Assembly: GCA_934101225.1 (NCBI GenBank)
Contig: CAKOQK010000024.1
Location: 1-18,651, forward strand
Source of the DNA: an uncultured Bacilli bacterium
GTDB lineage: Bacteria; Bacillota_I; Bacilli_A; RF39; UBA660
Reading direction: 5' to 3'
DNA: 18,651 nt
In this document: one piece after another, positions 1-7,327 of the stretch
Layout: the number at the start of each line of letters is the position of its first letter
How positions within the stretch are numbered: position 1 is the stretch's first letter
Program-made: the position numbers and the translations under genes
Notes under the pieces: generated by a model
Database searches by the model: none
What the model saw: the letters and a program-made list of their open reading frames with translations, nothing else
What the model was told of the DNA's origin: nothing

Positions 1-6
1 TAACTC

Positions 7-31
7 CCACTAGCATAGCTAGTGGATTTTT
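7..31 (+). terminator. strong hairpin followed by a short T-run at the window edge
   Basis: CCACTAGC (7-14) pairs perfectly with GCTAGTGG (18-25) around the 3-base loop ATA, and ATTTTT follows at 26-31. On the plus strand this has the form of an intrinsic terminator for a gene to the left of the window that would run towards rsmG. It could instead be part of the palindromic end of a mobile element (see the next hairpin). The pairing is seen directly; the role is inferred. Confidence 0.5.
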
Positions 32-54
32 GTTGCTTGCAAAGGGCAAGCAAC
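32..54. repeat. second perfect hairpin, 9-bp stem
   Basis: GTTGCTTGC (32-40) and GCAAGCAAC (46-54) are perfect inverted copies around AAAGG. It has no T-run on either side, so it is not a simple terminator. It begins one base after the T-run of the preceding hairpin. Paired subterminal hairpins are a feature of IS200/IS605-type element ends, but no transposase is in the window, so that reading is only a possibility. Confidence 0.5.
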
Positions 55-71
55 TATCCCTTAGACTTATT

Positions 72-104
72 AAAAAATCAGAAGTTTGTTAATTTCTGAT
101 TTTT
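72..104 (-). terminator. intrinsic terminator of the mnmE-mnmG-rsmG operon
   Basis: AAAAATCAGAA (73-83) and TTCTGATTTTT (94-104) form an 11-bp stem with a 10-base loop. Read on the minus strand, the transcript passes the rsmG stop codon (103-105), which overlaps the stem, and ends in a U-run. The A and T tracts on both sides would also let it act on a convergent plus-strand transcript from the left. Confidence 0.75.
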
Positions 105-807
105 ATTTTAGAGGTTTTTTAATTATTTTATCGTAATTTCTTGGATAAATAGATGGTGTTTCATTTACTTTTGTTATTTTAATTAAAGTTCTTAGAGAAC
201 CTTCTTTTGGTAAATTAAATTTTTTAATATCATTTATTTCTCCACCTAGGATTTTAATGCCTGATTTACTATTTTCTAATTCGTCACTAGCGTCAGCTTT
301 CATTAAAACTAAATTACCACCTATTTTTAGAAAAGGAATACATAATTCGTCTAGAACGGGCATATTGGATACTGCTCTTGCGACAACTAGATCGTATTTA
401 CTGCCTGTTTTAAAGAAATTTTCAGCACGATCGTTTATTACATTTATATCTGTTAATTTTAATTTATTAATAACATATCTTTGAAATTCACTTTTTTTAT
501 TGTTACTATCTAATAAAGTTAATTTTAAATTAGGATATACTATTTTTATAACTATTCCGGGAAAACCACCACCGGAACCAACATCTAGAACTGATAAATC
601 TTTAGTTAAATCGATTATTTTAGTTAGGGTTAGTGAATCATAAAAGTGTTTTAAGTAAATGCTTTCTTTATCAGTAATAGCGGTTATATTGGTATGTTTG
701 TTATAGTCAATTAAAATATTAGCATATTTTTCTAAAGATTCTAATTGAATGTCAGTTAGGCTTATTCCTAATTTTGATAATTCACTTTTAAATTCTTCTT
801 TATTCAT
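103..807 (-). CDS. rsmG: 16S rRNA (guanine-N7) methyltransferase RsmG (GidB)
   Basis: The protein methylates N7 of a conserved guanine in the 16S rRNA 530 loop (G527 in E. coli numbering) using S-adenosylmethionine, in the cytoplasm. Its 234 residues match the usual family length. The SAM-binding loop VLDVGSGGGFPG lies at about 73-84, and the family-typical NITAI...HFYDSL stretch at about 40-59. It is the last gene of the mnmE-mnmG-rsmG operon: its ATG lies inside the 3' end of mnmG, giving an 8-base overlap. There is only a weak ribosome-binding site, so translation is probably coupled to mnmG. The classical name gidB reflects this position beside gidA near oriC. Loss of this enzyme is known to give low-level streptomycin resistance in other bacteria. 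The identification is secure. Confidence 0.96.
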   Translation of the reverse strand: MNKEEFKSELSKLGISLTDIQLESLEKYANILIDYNKHTNITAITDKESIYLKHFYDSLTLTKIIDLTKDLSVLDVGSGGGFPGIVIKIVYPNLKLTLLDSNNKKSEFQRYVINKLKLTDINVINDRAENFFKTGSKYDLVVARAVSNMPVLDELCIPFLKIGGNLVLMKADASDELENSKSGIKILGGEINDIKKFNLPKEGSLRTLIKITKVNETPSIYPRNYDKIIKKPLK

Positions 808-2659
808 GAGGATATTCCTTTTTTAAATAGATTGAAAGAACAGATATATCTACTGGGTTAACACCACTTATTCTTGATGCTTGAGCAATTGTTCTAGGAT
901 GAACTTGTTTTAATTTTATTCTTGCTTCACTAGCAAGATTCTTAACTTTATCATAATCAATATCTTCAGGTATTTCTTTTTCTTCAAGTTTTAATAACTT
1001 CTCTGCTTCTTGTTCTTCTTTAGCAATATATCCTTCATATTTAACTGCAAATGTGACTTGTTCTTTTACTTCATCGCTATAATTATTTGGTACTAAATTA
1101 TTTTCAATTAATAAATCTAATGTGATTTCAGGACGTTTTAATAATTCGTATAGACTTACTCCACTATTTAAAGTAACTATTTCTTTTAGTGATGCAGGAA
1201 TTGTACTTGGAGTAATACGAGTTTCTTTTAAATAAGTTAATAATTTTTGAATATCTGATAATTTTTTTAGTAAACGATTATGTTGTTCTTCAGATATTAA
1301 ACCTACTTGGTAACCATAGTCTCTTAATCTAATATCAGCGTTATCATGTCTAAGTAATAAACGATATTCAGCACGTGATGTTAATAAACGATATGGTTCT
1401 TTGGTTCCTTTGGTTACTAAATCGTCAATTAAAACACCGATGTATGATTCGTTTCTTTTTAAGATTAGTGGTTCTTTTCCTTGTAATTTAAGTCCTGCGT
1501 TAATTCCAGCAATTATACCTTGACCGGCTGCTTCTTCATATCCACTTGTTCCATTAATTTGTCCGGCAGTAAATAAATTATTAATTACTTTTGTTTCTAG
1601 AGATGGCTTTAATTGTAAGGGATTGATTGCATCATATTCAATAGCATAAGCATATTTTAATATTTTGGCATGTTCTAATCCAGGAAGACTATGAACCATT
1701 AATTCTTGAACATCTTCTGGCATACTTGTTGAAAATCCTTGTAAGTAAATATCGTCATAGTAAAGACTTTCTGGTTCTAAGAATAATTGATGTCTTTCTT
1801 TATCGGCAAAACGGACTACTTTATCTTCAATTGATGGACAATATCTTGGACCTATTCCTTCGGCATACCCACCATACATAGCGGATTTTTTTAAATTCTT
1901 TCTAATTATTTCATGAGTTTCAGGAGTTGTATAAACTATGTGACATTTAATTTGTTTATCTTTATCATATAATGGACCGTTATCAAAACTAAATGTCCAA
2001 TAACAGTCATCGCCACATTCTTCTTTTAATTTACTAAAATCGATTGTTGAGCGATCTAATCTTTGGGGTGTACCTGTTTTTAATCTTTGAATTTCAAAAC
2101 CATAAGATTTTAAAACATTGCTTAAATTGTTAGAACGTTTTTCACCATGAGGTCCTTCTTCTTTACTAGTACTTCCTACTAATATTTTGCTTCTTAGATA
2201 TGTTCCGGTTGTTAAAATTAAGGCATCGCATAGTATTTTCTTATTATCTGCTAATATTATTCCTTTAATGGTATTATTTTCAACAATTAAATTTTCTACC
2301 ATTCCTTCAATTATGGTTAAATTTTCAAGTGAGTTTAGAGCTTTTAACATTTCTCTTGGATAAGTTATTTTATCACCTTGGGCACGTAATGACCTTACGG
2401 CAGGTCCTTTGGCATTATTAAGCATTTTAATTTGAATATGGGTTTTATCAGCTATTTTACCCATTAATCCACCTAAGGCATCTATTTCACGAACTACTAT
2501 ACCTTTAGCTGTTCCACCTATTGATGGATTGCATGGCATATCGGCTATATTTTTTACATTTGCAGTAACTAATGCGGTTTTTAAACCCATTTTGGCTGAA
2601 GCATTGGCAGCTTCACATCCAGCATGACCTCCACCGACAACTATTACATCATATTTCAT
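800..2659 (-). CDS. mnmG: tRNA uridine-5-carboxymethylaminomethyl modification enzyme MnmG (GidA)
   Basis: This FAD-dependent enzyme works in a complex with MnmE to install the (carboxymethyl)aminomethyl group at C5 of the wobble uridine (U34) of tRNAs reading split codon boxes. At 619 residues it is full length. The N-terminal dinucleotide-binding loop GGGHAGCEA (about 9-17) and the signature MPCNPSIGGTAKG (about 41-53) are present. A second conserved cysteine lies in RYCPSIEDK (Cys about 274). The C-terminal helical domain that binds MnmE is present. The ATG at 2659 is preceded by AAGGAAG at a good distance, and mnmE ends only 9 bases upstream, so the two are cotranscribed. In a genome this AT-rich, accurate reading of A- and G-ending codons in split boxes depends on this modification. 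No anomaly is seen. Confidence 0.97.
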   Translation of the reverse strand: MKYDVIVVGGGHAGCEAANASAKMGLKTALVTANVKNIADMPCNPSIGGTAKGIVVREIDALGGLMGKIADKTHIQIKMLNNAKGPAVRSLRAQGDKITYPREMLKALNSLENLTIIEGMVENLIVENNTIKGIILADNKKILCDALILTTGTYLRSKILVGSTSKEEGPHGEKRSNNLSNVLKSYGFEIQRLKTGTPQRLDRSTIDFSKLKEECGDDCYWTFSFDNGPLYDKDKQIKCHIVYTTPETHEIIRKNLKKSAMYGGYAEGIGPRYCPSIEDKVVRFADKERHQLFLEPESLYYDDIYLQGFSTSMPEDVQELMVHSLPGLEHAKILKYAYAIEYDAINPLQLKPSLETKVINNLFTAGQINGTSGYEEAAGQGIIAGINAGLKLQGKEPLILKRNESYIGVLIDDLVTKGTKEPYRLLTSRAEYRLLLRHDNADIRLRDYGYQVGLISEEQHNRLLKKLSDIQKLLTYLKETRITPSTIPASLKEIVTLNSGVSLYELLKRPEITLDLLIENNLVPNNYSDEVKEQVTFAVKYEGYIAKEEQEAEKLLKLEEKEIPEDIDYDKVKNLASEARIKLKQVHPRTIAQASRISGVNPVDISVLSIYLKKEYPHE

Positions 2660-2668
2660 TTTTCTTCC

Positions 2669-4021
2669 TTACTTTCCTAAACAAAATTTTGAGAATAATT
2701 CGTCTAATAAATCGTCTTTATATGTTGCACCTATTATTTCACCTAATGTTTCATAGGTATTTTTTAAATCAATTGTGAACATATCAATTGGAACATTCTC
2801 ATAATTGTTATATATATTTTCTATCATATCTTTAGCTTTAGTTATTAATGCGATTTGTCTTGCATTTGAAAGATATGTATAATCTTCTTGTTCAATTTCA
2901 TTAAGATTAAATAATCTCTTTATTTCATTTTTTAAATTTGTTAAACCTTCATAATTTAAGGTATTACCTGTTATTATGTTATAGTTAGATAACATCCTTA
3001 AATCTAGTTTGTTATCTAAATCGTTTTTATTGATAAAGATGATGGATTGTTTTGATTGTAATTCATTGATTGTTTCTAAATCTTCACCAGTTAATTCTTC
3101 ATTATTATTTAGAACATAGATTATTAAATCGGCTTCGCCTATCATTTTTAAACTTTTTTCGACGCCTATTTGCTCGACGATATCATTAGTTTTTCTGATT
3201 CCAGCAGTATCGATGATGTTTAACATTATTCCGTCTAAATTTATTTTTCCTTCTACTATATCTCTTGTTGTTCCAGGAATATTTGTAACTATGGCTTTTT
3301 CTTCTTCTAATAATGCGTTTAGGATGCTACTTTTACCAACGTTTGGTTTACCTACTAACGCAACTGAGATACCATCTTTGATTATTTTACCATTTTTAGA
3401 ATTTGATAATAACTCATTTATTTTTGAATATACCTTATCTATTAATGGTTTTAATGATTCTTTAGTATATTTTTCGCCTTCTTCGTATTCTGGATAATCA
3501 ATATTAACTTCAATATTTGCCTGGATATCCATTATGTCTTTACGAATATCATTTATTTTATTTGATATATTTTTTGTTACTCCATTAATAGCAAGTTTAC
3601 GTGATTTTTCTGTTTGAGATGAGATTAAATCACTGATTGATTCTGCTTCAACTAGGTCTATTCTACCATTTAAAAAGGCTCTTTTGGTAAATTCACCCGG
3701 CTCAGCTTGTATGCATCCATTTAATAAAAGTAATTCTAAAATTTTATTGGTTGTAGCAGGACCTCCATGAGAATTGATTTCAACTATATCTTCCATTGTA
3801 AATGTTTTTGGAGCTAACATAACTGAAACTAGCACTTCATCTATTATTTCTTTATTAAACACAATATGTCCATAGTGAATTGTGTGGGTTGGAACTTTGG
3901 TAAGATCTTTTCCATCAAACAAATTATTAACTATTTTTATAGCATCTGGGCCACTTACTCTTATTATAGAAATGGCTCCAACACCTAAACTTGTAGATAT
4001 TGCACATATAGTTGAATTCAT
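2669..4021 (-). CDS. mnmE: tRNA modification GTPase MnmE (TrmE)
   Basis: MnmE is the GTP- and tetrahydrofolate-dependent partner of MnmG in wobble-uridine modification. The 450 residues show the family layout: an N-terminal folate-binding domain starting TICAISTSLGVGAISIIRVSG, a helical domain, and an inserted Ras-like G domain. The G motifs visible are GKPNVGKSS (G1), DTAG (G3) and NKND (G4). The C-terminal catalytic motif reads FCLGK, with Cys447, where most homologues have C(I/L)GK. It is the first gene of a three-gene minus-strand operon. An extended -10 promoter lies about 30 bases upstream of its ATG, so it is transcribed independently of the accessory genes upstream. In B. subtilis mnmE directly follows jag; here about 3.2 kb separates them. 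Confidence 0.97.
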   Translation of the reverse strand: MNSTICAISTSLGVGAISIIRVSGPDAIKIVNNLFDGKDLTKVPTHTIHYGHIVFNKEIIDEVLVSVMLAPKTFTMEDIVEINSHGGPATTNKILELLLLNGCIQAEPGEFTKRAFLNGRIDLVEAESISDLISSQTEKSRKLAINGVTKNISNKINDIRKDIMDIQANIEVNIDYPEYEEGEKYTKESLKPLIDKVYSKINELLSNSKNGKIIKDGISVALVGKPNVGKSSILNALLEEEKAIVTNIPGTTRDIVEGKINLDGIMLNIIDTAGIRKTNDIVEQIGVEKSLKMIGEADLIIYVLNNNEELTGEDLETINELQSKQSIIFINKNDLDNKLDLRMLSNYNIITGNTLNYEGLTNLKNEIKRLFNLNEIEQEDYTYLSNARQIALITKAKDMIENIYNNYENVPIDMFTIDLKNTYETLGEIIGATYKDDLLDELFSKFCLGK

Positions 4022-4047
4022 TGTATCACTCTCTTTCTTTCGTGCGT

Positions 4048-4056
4048 ATTATATCA
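4048..4056 (-). promoter_or_regulatory. extended -10 promoter of mnmE operon
   Basis: On the minus strand the sequence is TGATATAAT: a perfect TATAAT (4053-4048) with an upstream TGn extension. This predicts a start site near 4041 and a leader of about 20 bases before the mnmE ATG. No good -35 is visible at 17 bases (a T-rich run only), which is tolerable with an extended -10. Confidence 0.6.
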
Positions 4057-4069
4057 CACTTGAACAATT

Positions 4070-4091
4070 AAAAAAAGGATTAAATTAACCC
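4070..4091 (-). terminator. intrinsic terminator upstream of mnmE
   Basis: On the minus strand GGGTT, loop AATTT, then AATCC (one G-U pair) is followed by seven T residues (complement of 4070-4076). It would end the two-gene accessory transcript from 6071 before the mnmE promoter. The 19 bases at 4070-4088 are identical to those at 7305-7323, the jag terminator. Between this terminator and the gene end at 4236 there are about 145 very AT-rich bases in which nothing else is recognisable. Confidence 0.6.
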
Positions 4092-4235
4092 AATTATTTA
4101 TCTGATTTTATTTAATTACCATACTTAAATTTATATTTTTTATTATTTTAAAAATTAAAAATATAAAAATATTTCAAATAATAAACTATTTATTTGTCGG
4201 AAATTCTACAATAATTATATTATTAATATTTATTT

Positions 4236-4835
4236 CTATATATGATATAAATAATCATCTGGTATATTCGGATAACCATTTAAATAAAAATCAAATATAT
4301 CTTTTAAAATTTGAATATAAGCATTATAATTATTTTCATCTATAATATTTTGCAAATACTTGCTATCTAGTTCATTTTTGATAGAGGTATATAAATTTTG
4401 ATATTCATTTAAATCTATACTGTCTATCTTATTTATTAAATTAGTAATTTTTGATAAAAGACTAATTTCTAAATTAATTTTATCATTAACTATTTTTTCT
4501 ATATCATCTAACAATTTATAAAGAGATAACGCTAAATAATAAGGTGAGCAATCATTATTAGTTGTTTCTTCATATTGATTCATATATTTTATTAACTCAT
4601 CAATTGAATAATTAGCTATATTATTATCTTTTAAAAATAAACAAGTTGAAGAATCCAAAACATATCCCTTTAAAGAAATTTTATTTAAATTAATAGTCTT
4701 TTCAATTTGATACATATTATCTGATAAATCAACAAGCTCATTTGCCTTATTAATAAATTGAAACAACTTATTATTTATAGAACTATTTAATATATTTATA
4801 TTATTAAAATTATCTAAGATATTTGCATTATACAT
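4236..4835 (-). CDS. hypothetical helical protein, second gene of an accessory operon
   Basis: I do not recognise this 199-residue protein. It is rich in Asn, Ile, Leu and Asp and almost free of Gly and Pro until the last dozen residues, which suggests an all-helical, possibly coiled-coil protein. It has no signal peptide and no membrane segment. The ATG at 4835 is preceded by GGAG about 8 bases upstream. The gap to the upstream HEVAH-protein gene is 12 bases, so the two are very probably cotranscribed and may act together. It interrupts the usual jag-mnmE neighbourhood and so belongs to an accessory block. The local base composition is extremely AT-rich: the 60-base row at 4741 has 8 G+C, against 15-16 in sampled rows of neighbouring genes. 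It is an open, cleanly translated frame with a ribosome-binding site, so I take it as a real gene of unknown function. Confidence 0.7.
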   Translation of the reverse strand: MYNANILDNFNNINILNSSINNKLFQFINKANELVDLSDNMYQIEKTINLNKISLKGYVLDSSTCLFLKDNNIANYSIDELIKYMNQYEETTNNDCSPYYLALSLYKLLDDIEKIVNDKINLEISLLSKITNLINKIDSIDLNEYQNLYTSIKNELDSKYLQNIIDENNYNAYIQILKDIFDFYLNGYPNIPDDYLYHI

Positions 4836-4847
4836 ATATATACTCCA

Positions 4848-6071
4848 TTACTTTATAAAATTATAAACAATTATTGCAGTTAAAGTCACAATAATGGCAA
4901 CTATAAAAATTAACATTAATATATTAATAAAGCCGTATGAAGATCCACTATTAGAATTATAATTTAAGGTTTTAATTTTAGGTTTTTCTAAACTTAGTTG
5001 GTGATCTTTTTTCTCTTTAATTGCAATATTCTTTTCTTTAATATGATTAGCAATCTCAATCTCTTTTTTACTTCTTTGATCAAAATATTCTTCATTTTTT
5101 AAATTTTTTGATTTAAATTCACTCGTTACCAAATCTTTAGATGTTCTCAATAATTCGTTTCTCACTAAATTATATTTATTTTCTTGATTTGAAACTAACT
5201 CATCTATACTATTCACATTATAATAAGATAAGACATCTTTTATTTTAACCAAATTACCTGATAATAAATATTCTCCAAATTTATCTTGATATGGTGTATT
5301 GTCTAAATATACAGTAATTAATCTTGAAAATACAAATCTAAACTCATTTGTTAAATGCTTTCCATTTCCAACATCATAATTATCAGAATAAATAAAAGCA
5401 GGATTATCAGATAAATAATTATATTTTAAAAATTTAATTCTACTTATTTTTTCTGGGCCATAATTACTTAATGCCTTTGCAAAAGAGTCTTGCGTAAATT
5501 GATAACTTCCGTCATTATGCATATTATTTTTCAAAACTTTAATAAATTCACATTCTTCAATTGCCCTTTTTATAATATTTTTTTCATTTTCCATTTCAAA
5601 TAACATTTCTTCTGCTTCTTTTGCTTCAAGTTCAGCAATCAATCCAGTATCTAAGCCTTTATTATTTCTCGAATAAAATCTAATACAATGTGCAACTTCA
5701 TGAATAATTGTCATCATATATTCAAGTGTTCCATTATTTGGACCTAAATATATTTTTTCATTTGTTGCAAACGCTCTATTTAAATTAGGTTTAATAATTA
5801 TATTTTTTTGTATACTATCTAATACACCATCTGGAATGTTTAATGACCTATAAAAATTTCTAATAATATTAATCAATTCAATATTATTACAACTAACTTT
5901 TAAAGACTTAATACTTTGCACATTTACATTATCACGCAAGTATGATCTATCAAATTTTTTAGCAATGTCATAAATTTGATCTAATTTAGGATTATTTTCA
6001 TCAAGCATTTCATTAAAATACTTGTTTTTAATTAATATACTAATCATACTATTTATTTCTTCTAGTGTCAT
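4848..6071 (-). CDS. putative tail-anchored zinc metalloprotease (HEVAH motif)
   Basis: The 407-residue protein contains TIIHEVAHCIRF at about 121-132, a clear HExxH zinc-binding motif (His124, Glu125, His128). A Glu-rich helix about 20 residues later (AELEAKEAEE, about 146-155) could supply a third, glutamate ligand as in gluzincins. There is no N-terminal signal peptide. A charged Lys/Glu-rich segment (about 320-365) leads into one hydrophobic helix at about 383-404, with only three residues after it. This predicts a tail-anchored protein with its catalytic domain in the cytoplasm. The ATG at 6071 follows a very good site, AGAGGTGAT. It is the first gene of a two-gene operon with the helical protein downstream. 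The substrate is unknown. The metal-binding motif is seen; protease activity is inferred from it, and I could not assign a named family. Confidence 0.72.
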   Translation of the reverse strand: MTLEEINSMISILIKNKYFNEMLDENNPKLDQIYDIAKKFDRSYLRDNVNVQSIKSLKVSCNNIELINIIRNFYRSLNIPDGVLDSIQKNIIIKPNLNRAFATNEKIYLGPNNGTLEYMMTIIHEVAHCIRFYSRNNKGLDTGLIAELEAKEAEEMLFEMENEKNIIKRAIEECEFIKVLKNNMHNDGSYQFTQDSFAKALSNYGPEKISRIKFLKYNYLSDNPAFIYSDNYDVGNGKHLTNEFRFVFSRLITVYLDNTPYQDKFGEYLLSGNLVKIKDVLSYYNVNSIDELVSNQENKYNLVRNELLRTSKDLVTSEFKSKNLKNEEYFDQRSKKEIEIANHIKEKNIAIKEKKDHQLSLEKPKIKTLNYNSNSGSSYGFINILMLIFIVAIIVTLTAIIVYNFIK

Positions 6072-6566
6072 ATAATCACCTCTTTTTAATAAAGTAAATA
6101 TAAAAATTAAACATAAAATATTATTATCAAAATATTAATAAATTGATTAAAATATTTTTATACTATTACATATGCTTTTTCCAAAATGTTCTACTCGTTC
6201 ATTTTTACATTATTTTTTCTACATATCTGTTGTTGTCTAAATAATTTATCCAATTTTTCATTTTTAAGTTGTTTTTTTGATTTTTCATCAAATATTTTTC
6301 TTTGTTTATCACTTTTCCTATTTAATTCTCATATTTTCGTTTATTTTTATTGATTATCATAATCCTAATTTAAAACTCTTTCTTGTTTGATATTTGAGAC
6401 AAATACTTTATATATTTCATTTTAACAAATTTTTAACGAAAAGTATTTATTTAGTATAAGTAATTAATATATTTCTCGTTATATACTAAATTTACTATAT
6501 TTTAAAAATTGAAATATTAAATTACTCTTTTTTAGTCAGTTAAACTAATTATTTTATGAATTTAGA
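6072..6566. other. about 0.5 kb AT-rich gap without an intact gene
   Basis: This stretch between the HEVAH-protein gene and the 230-residue gene has no convincing intact frame. It holds the ribosome-binding site of the downstream gene (6077-6085), a possible decayed small gene (6191-6360), and an imperfectly placed 10-bp inverted repeat, ATTTAGTATA (6449-6458) with TATACTAAAT (6482-6491). No clear terminator for the gene ending at 6567 and no convincing promoter for the gene starting at 6071 could be found. Confidence 0.6.
6191..6360 (-). pseudogene. possible frameshifted remnant of a small Lys-rich gene
   Basis: On the minus strand an ATG at 6360 opens a frame reading MIINKNKRKYEN and then stops. 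A shift of frame at that point continues as NRKSDKQRKIFDEKSKKQ... to ...NNVKMNE and a TAG at 6191-6193. The joined reading would be a highly charged peptide of about 56 residues with protein-like composition, in an otherwise stop-rich gap. AGGA lies just before the ATG. Chance cannot be excluded, because AT-rich DNA yields Lys/Asn-rich frames easily. No family is recognised. Confidence 0.25.
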
Positions 6567-7259
6567 CTAATTCCTTTTAATTTTTCGATGTTTAGGAACT
6601 GATATTTTTTTAGTTTTAGTGATGGTTCCTTCGTTATAACAATTATCTAATGCATTTTTATACATCTTACCTATTTCGGCTAATTCGAGATTTGTTTTAT
6701 TATTTGCTAAGTCTGTAACTGTCCTTGCTTGATGCATTACTTCTTTTGTATACCATTTTAAGTCAAATAGAATGTTTTTAACTAAAAGTTCCTTTTTTAA
6801 TATTTCAAGAAAATATGGAAATAGTTCATTTGATTCATCAAGATATTCATTTTTTATTAGTTCTTTATTTAAAATGATTAGTTCTTCTCTATTTATTAAA
6901 TTTCTAAATTTATTTAAATCAATGGTACTTTCATCTAAATAGGCATATTTGCTAGTTGATAGTACAAAATAATTATCATCATTAACTTTGATAGTTATAA
7001 AATTGGTATAATGTTTGTTATATTTTTGTGATAAGGCTTTTAAATAATCATTTGTATTTAGTTTAATATTATAAATTGGTTTTAATTTTTGGTATAGTTC
7101 TAATTCGTTTAGACTTTCTATTTTGGTATAAAGTAGGTCATTTGCTTGTGATAGATATTCTTTAATTGATGATATAAAATTGGTTACATCATAATTACCT
7201 CTATTTATTTCTTCTAATGTATCTTCTTTTAAGGTGATTGGTTTTAAAAATGATTTCAT
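6567..7259 (-). CDS. hypothetical protein, single-gene unit between jag and the accessory operon
   Basis: I do not recognise this 230-residue protein. It starts MKSFLKPITLKEDTLEEIN, has no signal peptide or membrane segment, looks mostly helical, and ends in a strongly basic tail (KTKKISVPKHRKIKRN) that could contact nucleic acid or the ribosome. The ATG at 7259 is preceded by AAAGGA at a normal distance. It has its own extended -10 promoter directly behind the jag terminator. Its base composition (15 G+C in the 60-base row at 7081, with twice as much T as A on the plus strand) resembles the neighbouring core genes more than the operon at 4236-6071, so it may be an older resident. The function is unknown. 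Confidence 0.75.
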   Translation of the reverse strand: MKSFLKPITLKEDTLEEINRGNYDVTNFISSIKEYLSQANDLLYTKIESLNELELYQKLKPIYNIKLNTNDYLKALSQKYNKHYTNFITIKVNDDNYFVLSTSKYAYLDESTIDLNKFRNLINREELIILNKELIKNEYLDESNELFPYFLEILKKELLVKNILFDLKWYTKEVMHQARTVTDLANNKTNLELAEIGKMYKNALDNCYNEGTITKTKKISVPKHRKIKRN

Positions 7260-7277
7260 ATTATGGTCCTTTCCTAT

Positions 7278-7294
7278 AATGATATTATATCATT
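7278..7294 (-). promoter_or_regulatory. extended -10 promoter inside a 17-bp palindrome, for the 230-residue gene
   Basis: On the minus strand TGATATAAT (7292-7284) is a perfect TATAAT with a TGn extension, placing the start site near 7277. The box lies within AATGATAT-T-ATATCATT on the plus strand, a perfect inverted repeat with 8-bp arms. The palindrome could be an operator or just a by-product of AT-rich sequence. Confidence 0.5.
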
Positions 7295-7304
7295 TTTAAG
7301 TAAG

Positions 7305-7327
7305 AAAAAAAGGATTAAATTAATCCT
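7305..7327 (-). terminator. intrinsic terminator of the rpmH-rnpA-yidC-jag operon
   Basis: On the minus strand AGGATT, loop AATTT, then AATCCT is followed by a T-run (complement of 7305-7310). The jag stop codon (7320-7322) lies in the loop and stem. The same 19-base core recurs at 4070-4088. Confidence 0.8.

Noticed and set aside
2572..4088. Plus-strand open frames opposite mnmG and mnmE (for example 2572-2778, 3213-3497, 3882-4088)
   Set aside because: They are shadows of conserved minus-strand genes and show no conserved motif.
4092..4235. AT hairpin (TATATTTTT/AAAAATATA) downstream of the 199-residue gene
   Set aside because: It is an all-A/T stem with no separate T-run; the better terminator is at 4070-4091.
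6449..6491. 10-bp inverted repeat ATTTAGTATA/TATACTAAAT in the gap before 6567
   Set aside because: The loop is 23 bases, there are no G/C-rich pairs and no T-run next to it, and such repeats are expected by chance in DNA this AT-rich.
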